Source: Phaseolus vulgaris (taxonomy: Eukaryota; Streptophyta; Magnoliopsida; Fabales; Fabaceae). Taken from it: 64,000 bases of DNA. This document shows, piece after piece, positions 34,053 through 44,803 of this stretch. The stretch lies in NCBI RefSeq assembly GCF_000499845.2, contig NC_023751.2, forward strand, positions 29,483,475 through 29,547,474. Direction: 5' to 3'. A model generated the notes under the pieces. The model was not told where the DNA came from, searched no databases, and saw only the letters and a program-made list of their open reading frames with translations. The translations under genes were made by a program, and so were the position numbers. Each line of letters starts with the position of its first letter. Position 1 is the stretch's first letter.

Positions 34053-36551
34053 TTATTCTCCTTCCCAACCCATTTGACGAGCTCGTCTCTCCCACACTGA
34101 AGTTATCTTTCTCTCCTTGATGAGTATGGCCTCAGCTCTTTCTCTTGCCTGCTCACATGTTTCAGTTGCAGCAATACATTTGTCAGCCTCTCTCTGATAC
34201 TGAGATGCCACTCTTTTTGCTTCACCCAATGTTATGTTCATGTGCCGTGTGCTTGCTTCAGTAACAGACTCTTGCAACTTCAACTCTTCGCTTAGAAGGT
34301 CCACAAACTGCTTCTCCATCTCCTCCTTTAGATCAGGGTCGTTACTTCCACAATCTGTTTGTCAGCATAAATGATTTTATTCACATGCACTAATGCAGTT
34401 ACATTACCAGTAGCAGAATTAGTAACAAGTTTGAGCATGACAGTGTCAAGAACTTGATTAATAGCTGGCATACTCTTATATTCATCATGACACTGATCAG
34501 AAATAAGAAATTTGAGAAAATGTGAATTTAGATTTCCTATTTTAAAAGCTATAGCACCTCCTCACCTACTTATTTAATCTTGAACATTATATACAGTAAA
34601 TATATTTGATTATATTAAAATCTTAATCCATAAAGCTGTATAGTTTTTACTCATCTTTAACTTAATCACCGTATATTTTTTTTAAATCAGTTCTCCCACT
34701 CTGATATGTTTTGAAATTAGTTCCTACTGCTAATATAGTCCATATAGGACATTTTACATTGATTGACAGAGCATCTAAAGAAGCACCTACCAAATTAATA
34801 AAGGTGCACATAATTTGGTGAAACTGGCCTTTTCAAGAAAGAAGTAATATGTAAACAAGCTCACACAGTGCAAAAGAAATTTCTACCAGGTTAGCCAGAT
34901 GAAAGTGTTCTGACAGAAACTGACAAAAGGGACTATTTTAACAAATTTGTAAGTGTGAAGTCTGATTTAAAAAAGAAAACAAAGTTTAGGCACTAAAACT
35001 TTAATTTAACCTTTATGTCTTTAATTATCAAAACATGAAGAACTAATTAGCAAGAAAAGAGTCACATCTGAACTTGAGCCAAGAGATCAAATCACATGGC
35101 ATACAAGTCTAGCTAAGAACCTAAAAAAAACTTAGTATAGGTATGTGGCATGATACAACACAGATACAAGGATGCGGAAAATTCTTCAAAAATCAAGTCA
35201 CAACTTAGATGCAACTGCTCACATACAAAAAATGCTGTAAAACAAACAGGATATCATCACATGATACTTCAAAGAAGTGAATAAGATCTTAACAGAATAA
35301 CAGATGTGATGTGTGATGCTAGAGGGCATGCAAGACCAGCAATAATGCAGGATGAACAAGTGCTATGTGTGATACGAGAAACCCAAAAAAATGTTTGAGA
35401 GCACTGAGTTCCCTATATACCTTTCCCACTTTTAAGCGAAAAAGTAAAAGAAGATTTGGGGTTGAATGTCAATATATTGTATGTTAGTCTGGCAAGCCAT
35501 ATCTTTGAGTGGTTAGTCATGTCAGAGCCATATGTATCTGTCTAGGCATATTTGGAGTACTTGGCCCTAAGTTATTCATGCTCTTAATAGTCAGCTCTTA
35601 ACAACTGCTCAAATGATTTTAGCTTCATTTAGCAGTGTTAGTTTTGTCCTTACCTTACATGCTCAGACACTCAGAATTTGAATTTATCCTACAAAACTAG
35701 CTTATAAGTAGGTGAGAGACACATTTGAACAAGGACTTCTAAGAGATAAAAATAATAAGAAAAAAAATAAAAAAAAATCTCTTCATAAATTAAAATTAGT
35801 TTATGCATAAATGAATCTGCAGAAGCTCCATAATGTCCTTCTCTAAAATTGTATTCTTTAACATATGCATAAACTAGTTTTAACAAAAGGAAAAACTAAC
35901 TTCATCTTTTTCTTCTTATTTTTTTCATCTAAACGTCTCTATGGAGAAGTTTCTTCAAATATATCATATCCCTCAACTATGTAAGATCTCCAACTCACAC
36001 CATGGTTTCAAAATCCAACATTTAACTCAGAACAGAGAAAACCACATGATTTTTTTAATTTTCTTTTTTTTGCCAATAAAGACGATAGAGGGGATTGGTT
36101 AAGCATAATTACCCCCACTGATCTGATCATAAAAGCCATAGTAAAGATACCAAAAGAGAAGTTATGTAAAAATGGAAAAAGTAGAGGAGAAACTCTAACC
36201 TGAGACGGAGAGATTGGCCAACCCTGTGCACCCACAAAAAGAAACAAATCAGCAAACAATTGGTGGGCGTCTTTTCCATTTACTCATTGATTAAATACAT
36301 GTTTTTGATCTGCATGATCTGAAAGAAAGGAAAAGGTACGAACCAGGAGCGAGTTGGAATAGAGAGAGTGGGGGAGGGCAGTTACAGAGGCAAGAAGGGC
36401 AAGATAATTTGTTGTGGGAATTGCGGAGAGAGATGGCGTTCTTGAATCGCCAGTAGAGCGCAGGCCCACACACTCCCAAGGCTGAAACCACCGCGAACAC
36501 CACCAAACACCCCCTCAACCACCCTCCCGAATCAGATCTCCCCCGTGACAT
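34053..36551 (-). CDS. DUF1068 family membrane-anchored coiled-coil protein
   Basis: Three exons on the minus strand: 36551-36344, 36223-36200 (24 nt) and 34354-34053. The phases agree (CCT G|GG TTG and TCA G|AT TGT), giving 177 aa, close to the usual family length. The start chosen is MSRGRSDSGGW; an in-frame ATG 11 codons upstream is less family-like. A short N-terminus precedes one hydrophobic segment (residues about 14-36, LVVFAVVSALGVCGPALYW). A Cys/Pro-rich stretch (LSCPSCLCNCPPPLSLF) follows, then the microexon (LANLSVS), then a long helical, coiled-coil-like region (ELKLQESVTEASTRHMN to WERRARQMGWEGE). Function is not established for the family. No lesions seen. Confidence 0.9.
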
Positions 36552-37440
36552 ATCTCTCCGACAAGATACCCAGATCCGATCCAATCCAATTCACACTATT
36601 CACAGTAACAATTCTATTTTCCCACTGCAAATCAGAACGAAGAACAAATAAAAATAAAAACTTTGATGGACCCAAACCCACCCTTCTTACAATGTGCTAT
36701 GCAAGTGCGTTTTGCTCACTCATTTGAAGAAGTCGCAAGTACACTGCGCGTGTCTCTCTCATCATACCCTCTGTCTTCCAACATGTTTTTTTTTTAATTA
36801 TTTTACTTTCAAGCTTTTTTTTTTTGTAATTACTTGCAGTGGGATAACACCCACTTCAGTTAACAAACCACCATCAAGTGCTGTTAATTATAACTAACAT
36901 ATTCTCACTTTAATTAAATGTTTTTGTATTTTTTATGAGATCCGTTTTTCTTTAATGGTTAAAGAAAATAAGAGTTTGATTTTTAAGCTAAGTTAAAGTG
37001 TATAAAATATTAATTTTATGACATCGACACAACACATAAGTAATTAATGAAGTTTCAATTTTCATATGTCTATATATCTATAAAGTCTTATGAAGTAAAT
37101 GGACCAGGAAGAGTTCACCTGCACAATATTTATAGGTTAATTAATCAGATCCGAAGAAGGTTAGTGGGTCAGTCCACATAAATTAAAAAAAATGTTCTTT
37201 ATAATTTTTTATCTTCAATTTGAGTATTTTATAAAAAATTAGGTTTTATTGTGTATGTATAACAATTATAAATATATCTTAAAAACTAATGATTTACTGT
37301 TTATTACAAATAAAAACATGAATTTTTTTTAAAGTAGATCGTAAAATAAAATTTATATTTATATTTGTAAATATATGGTATTAATAAAATAATAAATGAA
37401 AATATTTAATTATATTCAATACACAAATTATATTATATAA
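36552..37440. other. Upstream region of DUF1068 gene, then AT-rich DNA
   Basis: The first 100-200 bp likely contain the minus-strand 5' UTR and promoter. No convincing TATA box was singled out. The rest is AT-rich without gene signal. Confidence 0.4.
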
Positions 37441-37724
37441 AAAAAAAATACAAGTTGTGGGGGTGTCCACCAAGCTAGCAAGGTGAAGAATCAACTTAAA
37501 AGAGCAAAGTTCTTACATAAGAAACTCTTCATATTTCACATGGAAAGATAATAAAAAGGATAAGGTGAAGTACTAGCCATTCCTCATTCATTCTTCTTCT
37601 CCTCACAAAAGTTTTCATTTTTCTTTTTTTTCTTTTTTCACATTACAAAACACAAGATCCTTCATCTTCTCCATTTAAACTCAGTTTTCAAGAAAGGACA
37701 AGTAAAACAAAATATTTTAAATGT

Positions 37725-38300
37725 TTGAATTTTGTACACATTGCATTTGAGTGTCAAAAGCAGGAGATTGTGATGTTGAAAGATAATGGAGAAGTAAGTT
37801 CACAACATTCTTCGTCCTCATCTTCATCTTCTTCAAGTGAAAGATCCCCAAGTGATAGAGAGTGTGAGTTATCTTCAATTGAAGGAGATTTGTTAATGAT
37901 TAAGCACATGCTTCAACATGTTAAAAATGATTTCAAAGAAAAAAAAATTCACTTGAAGATGTCAAATCATGAGTGAAACTTGCACCTTTATTATTGATGT
38001 TGGAAGTTGCACCAATATAGTAAGTCAAAGGGTGATGAAAAAACTTTCAATTACCACTGTTCCTCGTGCTAAATCTCATAAGCTACAACAATCAAGTGAA
38101 AAAGGTAGGTCATACTGCTGTGAACCAACAAGTACTTGTATCATTTTCTATTAGTAAATTTTATGATAAAGTGTTATGTGATGTTGTGCTTATAAAATTG
38201 AGTCATTTGTTATTAGGAAAATCATGACAATATGATATAAATGTCATACATTATAGTGTTGCTAATACCCTACTATTTCACATTAAAACCTTTATCTCCT
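37725..38300 (+). pseudogene. Ty3/gypsy gag-tail and aspartic protease remnant
   Basis: A frame with a poly-Ser stretch (37800-37850) and the helical block EGDLLMIKHMLQHVKNDF ends at a stop near 37974. The protease-like block CTFIIDVGSCTNIVSQRVMK follows, where gypsy elements normally have D-G-G at the active site. A frame shift near 38100 is followed by VLVSFSISKFYDKVLCDVV in another frame. Plus orientation. Degraded linker sequence continues to about 38690, but no RT. Confidence 0.7.
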
Positions 38301-38699
38301 AAAGAAATGGATTAAGATCTAATTGTGACAAAGTTAGAGAGAGAGAAGAAGAGAAAATAAAGGGGTGAAACCAAGAAAAGATAGTTCGATTCTTAAGAAA
38401 GTAAGTTCCACCTTATCCAAGAAGGTAATAAGCATAAGATAATCTATAGACCTTTCACTTCTTAAATATTTTGTTTTTTCTTCCATTGTTATTCCTTTTT
38501 CCTTATTAATTGGAAAAAGTAGGGGTAAGATGGAGATAACACTTCTAAAAGAGAGAATCAAAGTACTTCATGGGGTTTTAGATCTCTTTCTAGTCCAACT
38601 TCTACAAAGGATGAAAGAGTTGCAACAATCATATATTATTCAAGAGAAAAAACCTTTGTTAATCGAACATTCTTTAGATTCTATACATGCATAAATAGG

Positions 38700-39682
38700 T
38701 GACTTAAGACATTCTTCTATAATTAGCATGAACATGCATAAACATAAATGTATACATCATCTAATGCATGTTATAAAATTAAATAAAAATAAAAAAAGCA
38801 ATTCCTTCCATAGGATCTAAAACTTGGATATAAACATACATTCCACATGTTCACATAACATTCCAAGTAGTTTAGATTTTATCCTAGAGGATAGTTAACA
38901 AATAAATAGTTTTCTTAGGTAGGTATAATAAATAATAACCATAGCTTAAATAGTGACTTATCACCTTGTGATATAGGTTCTTCATAATTTATGGATGAAT
39001 TCTCTTCTAAGTTGGAATGATGGTGTGAATATGATTGAAGGGAAATCTAATGAAGGAGAGAATGGAATTTAAGAATAAATAAAAGAAGCATGGAAAATAA
39101 AAGAATAAAGAAAAAGATTATAATAAGATTCTAAGGAACACTCACAAGAGGAAGAAGTTGAAGAAGAAATAAAGAAACTCTTTTTTTCAAACTATTATAT
39201 CATATAATATTCCTTGATTTTCTTGGAATATTCTATAATCCAAGAGATACAAATAGATGTATGTTTGATGAAATTTTGAAGTTTAAAGGTCATATGAAGA
39301 GTTTCTAAATAACACGTCACTTTCATAAGTGTGACGATGGTTGTAATTATTTCATATGACTTTTAACCTTCCCATGTGCTACATGTGCTTATGGAAATGT
39401 AATGATGAAATGGAAACCATTCATCTAAAAATCCATGGCTAAGAGGATAAAATAAGATTAAGCCTCCAAGAAGAAGACTCTATTGATTTGGAGAGTATAA
39501 TATGTTTTTATTCTTTTCTCTTAGTCTTGAACAAATTGTATATGTGTATGTTTTGGGCCAATTTTGGGCTTCCACAAATCCTTATATGGAAAACTACACC
39601 ATGAGAAGAAAACACTTAAGTCATCGAATAAACACATGGAAGAAGAGCTTGAAAACTCGAGTATCATTTGGGTCAGAAACTT
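38700..39682. other. Retroelement-like non-coding DNA
   Basis: AT-rich, with a GAAGAAGTTGAAGAAG purine stretch and TTTTGGGCC words reminiscent of LTR or leader DNA. No boundaries. Confidence 0.35.
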
Positions 39683-40409
39683 AGAAGTACTTTCCAGTCA
39701 AATCTAAGGATCTAGATCATAGAAACAAGGATTACAAATAAAATGACAATACCAATCATAAATCAAGAACAAAATATTATATTTAAATATCATCTCAATA
39801 CATAAGAGTTTGAATAGATTACTCTCAATCCCAAATGGTAGAATTAGTCACTCATGTTGGCTATTATAAGCATGGAGAGTAAGAAAAGAAGATCCAGGAT
39901 GTTTCTCCTTGACGGTTGCCTCCTCTAAGGTTTTTAACACCTTTTATTCTCCCAATTGGATTCCAATCCACTCAATTATCTTCTTTAGGTTTGTGCCTCA
40001 CGCCTCATATTTAACCTAATTGAGTTTGGGCTAAGTGACTTCTCGCCTGGGCGTTATTGGGCTCGCCTGGGCAAGTTGCACGAAAAAAGGTCCAACGTCA
40101 CTGGAGTGATCTCGCTTGGGCGAGATCCTTTGTCTGGCTTAGGTGAGTTTGGGCGAGCTTGGGTGAGTGTTGAAACGTTCCAACTTTCCCTTTTTAACTA
40201 TATATTCTCTTTTTTCCCTTTCCTTTTCATTCTTCATTAGAATCCCGAAATTAACACAAATTTGGAAATAAATCATTCTTATTTAAATTAAAATCACAAA
40301 ATATTTCAAAAGGTATAAATTTATAAATCAGGGGTTATATTATAGCTATTTTAATATTCATAAGTGTTTGTATTATAATATGAAGTATTACTGAAATCTA
40401 GCACTTATC
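39683..40409 (+). repeat. Dispersed LTR-like repeat, copy 2, with CTCGCC-type array
   Basis: Partner of 19805-20363. It carries an extra GC-rich block at 40042-40170 with copies of CTCGCYTGGGCGAG (best copy 40111-40124, weaker ones at 40042, 40062, 40134 and 40154) and a related TCACTGGAGTGA. The GC content of the block is far above its surroundings. Confidence 0.65.
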
Positions 40410-41250
40410 ACCTTGGACATCCCAAATTGTTTCTTTTAGTCCCAATATGTTACTAATTACACACCAAAAGCAGTCACAAGAGAAATTTAGTAGCACTACA
40501 CAACCTTTGTAATTCTTTGACACAATCAATATAAAGTTACAATAAATCTCGATAAATCTTGGAAGAACTCTTGAACAAATGAGAAAAACTCAGAAAGATC
40601 TCCCTAAATGTTTGTAATTTCACTTTTTGAAGTATGATCAAATGTGTTGAAGAGTGAATCAAAGGTTCTATTTACATAGCTTCTTAAATGATGTTTAAAA
40701 ACAAATTTAGACGTATTTGATCAATTATATTAAGCTGTTAATCAATTATTCTAAGTAAAAGTTGAAAATTATTTAAATTTTTTTTTTAATTGGTTATCAA
40801 TCATGTTAATTGATTATTCTCTAAGACCAGTAAAAAAATATTGTTTTTATTTTCTATTTTATTCCATTAACAAGGTGGATAATTGATTATCCTCTTATGA
40901 AACATACCAATAAAATACATAAAATCTTAATAAATTAAAACAAACTTAAAACTTTTTTCAACATATTTTAATAACAATTTTTTTATTAATGTTTAAGATT
41001 AGGCTTTGTACTAAAACTAAAACTCTTGTGATTGACCTGTGCGCAATACTCACAAACACATGTAATCAAAGCAATATCAAACAATATATCTTCAACATCA
41101 ACTTCTTTAAACATCATCATCAAAACAACTTCTTTGAGACCTGACTTTGTCATTCAAGTCTAACACATTTGAGTTTATTAGGATTTGAATTGTTCATAAG
41201 TGTTCTCTTGGTCCTCTTTGAAATTCATTAAAGGAGTACTTGTCTTATTT
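40410..41250. repeat. AT-rich repeat region with TAATCAATTA-type pairs
   Basis: Quasi-palindromic words TGATCAATTA/TAATCAATTA start at 40718 and 40739 (21 bp), TAATTGGTTA/TAATTGATTA at 40787 and 40807 (20 bp), and another TAATTGATTA at 40880. The layout resembles the LTR arrays elsewhere. Element boundaries not found. Confidence 0.45.
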
Positions 41251-41255
41251 TATCT

Positions 41256-42283
41256 TCAAGGAATCTTCCTTATAAGAGGGTGCAAACCAACTTTTTTTAG
41301 AAACTTGGCGAGTTTAATAGTTTTCAATCTCTCCTTAGAGTTTCCACTACAAAGATAGGATAATAACTCCATCATGAACTTTTCCTTAATTTTAAAAACT
41401 ACGATGTGTCTTTCCCTATTTTCAAAGAACCATCCATGCAAAAGGATTAATTAGAAGTTAACTAAGTGATAAATATATGATTAACTGAGTTAACATTAAC
41501 TAAAGTAGTCTTATTTTTACATTTAGGTTTGTAATTTTTATAAGCACTTTTGGGTGCCTTTTCCTCTCTTTGGTCGTGACATTTTGTTATATCAAAGTTC
41601 AATAAACATCTTTAATTTTGTTTTGATTTTGAGCTTAAACAATAAAATATAAAAATATAATCTTATAAAAACCAGATCTTGTCGATGCAAGTGCCTTGTT
41701 TAGCCGATTAAACATAATTGTTTTGGGCGAACAAAGGAAAGATCCTTATTTAATACTTTTTGTCTAATAACTTTTTTCTTGGACAAACAATAAGTATATT
41801 TGACAATAAGCCTTACGAACTTCATAGTACACATTAAAGACTTATCAATGCTTATTCTTTGTGTGTGTGAAATGTTTGTCTCGTCATTTCTTTGAATAGG
41901 ATTTCGTAATAAAAATTTCTATATCAAGATCTCCTGAATAATGTGCCTAAAGTGATCCACGTAAACAAGTTTTTTGAAAATATGGCAGGTTAGTTTTGTG
42001 AAATTAGGCAACTATATCATGCCACATGTTTCTCGGTTAACATCAACAAAAATTTATATATCTCCAGTGCCTTGAACAACTACTATTCAAATATTAAAGT
42101 GATATTTTGGCCTTCAAGTGCACCTATAAAAAATGATTTTGCAGAAGAATATGGTACATTTATTAATTTTGGTCCAACAATGTTATGTTTCTCTATAACA
42201 CATCTTGGTTTCCATTCTAGTTCACCATTTGACACATCAAATTTTATAATTTTACAATTTCTAGAGGTATGACCTTTCCTCAT
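41256..42283 (-). pseudogene. Copia gag-pol fragment with CCHC knuckle
   Basis: A minus-strand frame ending at 42083 begins after CFYCMRKGHTSRNC (C-X2-C-X4-H-X4-C), the copia gag zinc knuckle, and runs through KFDVSNGELEWKPR and VGPKLINVPYSS. Further minus-strand sequence down to 41256 has open frames that I cannot assign. Stops and frameshifts are present. Confidence 0.55.
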
Positions 42284-42349
42284 ACAATAGAAACAAGTGA
42301 TGAACGGATAAATGAATGATTTTCTTTATGAACAAAAGTTTTTGTAACT

Positions 42350-43330
42350 TTTATTTTATGTTTGATATAAAAATTATAACAAATTTCAACTTTATTGGAA
42401 ACATATTTTTACAAACACTCAGCAAAACAATGAAAGAAAACCACACAAGAAATTAGACCTTGAACCTTATAAAACTCAATTTCACACCTTATAACACCCT
42501 ATTACAAGATCAATCCGAAAACCCTATCCAAGTTACTATACAAACACAAAAAAAAAAAAACAGAAAAATTGAGAACAATATCACTTGGACAAGAAAAGAA
42601 CAACAATAATAAGATACACTAGGTGAGAAAATATGTTTTCCAGCTCCAACCAAGATATTTGTTACAATTGCTCAAAGAAAGCTTCAAGAAAAATATGACT
42701 TATATAAATCTTGTCTTAGAAATAGAAATGAGATTCAAAAAATCTCAATTGATTTTCTACACTTGTTTTAGCGAAAGAAAGAGTTTATAAAATCACAATA
42801 GGAGTATTTTAATCAATTAAAACCTCTTTAATTACATAAAATAAATTCCCAAAAGAAGCACTCAAAGTTTTAACACGTTTTAATTTGTTAAAATCACTTT
42901 GTAATTGATTTTAATATATTAATTTATTGTTTGAATTGATTAAAATAGAACGATTCGAAAGAAACACAAAACTTTCAAAATACAAACAAAACCTTCAAGA
43001 CAACGTCTTCAAGAAACAAATAAATCATAATGATTTTAATAGATTAAAGAAAAAAAAAATATGATTAAACATTACAAGTTCAAACATAACTATTGATTTG
43101 AATAGATTAACTGGGTGTTTTAATCGATTAAAATATTTATTGTAGCCTTATCTAGATAATCAAACACATTTTAATGGATTAAAATCACATTTCAATGGGC
43201 TAAAATTCTACCTATTACCAATAATGGTTCTTTGTGATTTTGGGGAGCTTTTTAAATGCAATACAAGATCTAATCAAATGTAGAAAATTTACAATAATCA
43301 TCTTACACCACATAAACCTTATTAGCACAC
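42350..43330. repeat. LTR-like repeat with TTTTAATCGATTAAAA quasi-palindrome pairs
   Basis: Pairs at 42881/42902, 42912/42933, 43100/43121 and 43172/43193 (core starts) are each 21 bp apart; a lone TAATCAATTA lies at 42810. AT-rich and non-coding. Placement next to a copia gag fragment suggests an LTR, but termini were not identified. Confidence 0.55.
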
Positions 43331-44640
43331 TCCATGTCTTCATAAATATTGACTTTTCATAAGATCTTCAAATATATTTAAGAGAGTACGTGGAACAATT
43401 TGATTCATCTAATAATATGATCATTGATTCAACAAGATGTTGTCTTTGAACTTCCCCTATGAACTATTTTTAAAATTATTGTTTTTCTTTTGAGATAGTT
43501 CTTGGTATATAGAGAATTTTTTTAATATATGCTTACGTTTTATGAAATTTTATGTGAACTATTGAAATATATTGTTTGTTTTGTAATGTTGCTTCTAACA
43601 AACTAAATTTTTAAGTATAATATATGGTTCATGAGTTAATTGAGAAAGAAATTGTAAAGTATGTTTATTGAAAACATATCACTTAAAAGATTATTCAAGT
43701 TTTTGCCATTAAATGATTTTAAGATGATATGAATGTCCCATGAATTCAAATTCTCTAATATAAAAATAAAAAATTCTTGACATAAAAATAAGAATTGTCT
43801 CTCTAAAATATTTAAGTTCAATATTACTTCAATAGAGATAAAAAATTTGAAGAGATTTTTCAAAATAAAGCTACATTATTAAGTTGTTTAGTTTAATTAA
43901 GTTGTTATATAAATTTATATGCTTACAACAAAACAATTATATGACATTTTTTAATATAATTAATATTTAACAAAACATCAAATATTATATTATACAATCT
44001 CTCTTGATCATAAATTTTGTTATTCACACATTTTATTATCGTTACAATCACATTTTCTTACGAAAAATTATATTATTTTACTTACATAACCACTCAGATA
44101 CTTTTCAAACTCTCTACTTAACACACTCTACATGAATAATGTATTCTTTTAACAAATTTATGTAGTTTTTAATATAATCTAATATTTGTATAGTTTTAAT
44201 GTTGGTGTCATGCAATCAATATTTTTATTATAATACAACTATATATATGTGGTTCAATTATCTTCTTATCATACAATACAAGATAGTTAAATTATTATTT
44301 TTTAGTTTATTTAAATAAAATATCATATTGAAATACGAAGCCCGAGGTGATACTACTTGTGTTTTTATTAGTCAAGTGATGTCATGTACGTATAAATTTC
44401 GACATAATAATAAAATATAGAAAATTAGATAAACAAAAAATATTAAATAAATATCGAAGTTATAACTTCACATACTTTTTTATATAAATTTTTTATTTAT
44501 TCTTGTAACCTAAATTTTTATTTATTCTTGTAACCTAAGTTTATAATTATTAAAAATTAAGAATGAAATGAAATTAATGTATGTTAATTATTTGAGGTTT
44601 TATTTTTGAAGTGAAAATGCAGTTAGTGGTAATTTATAAA
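43331..44640. other. AT-rich intergenic DNA upstream of FIP1 gene
   Basis: No coding or element signal recognised. A TTTATAAAAG word near 44634 could be the FIP1 gene TATA box, followed by a CT-rich leader (44755-44800). Confidence 0.4.
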
Positions 44641-44803
44641 AGAACTAAAATGGTGGTTTAACCTAGGCAAATATGAAGCTGAGTCCATAGAACAAACACC
44701 GAAGCTGTGGCATCAGTTGCCAAACCTACAAAACCCTCTCTTCAACACAGACGCACGCACTTTCTCTCTCTCTTTTTCTCGTTCAAACTCTCTTCTTCAT
44801 CCA

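Noticed and set aside
44717..44803. Longer N-terminus for FIP1 from an upstream in-frame ATG
   Set aside because: The upstream stretch is CT-rich leader; the conserved family start is the ATG at 44804 (MEDDDEFGDLY).
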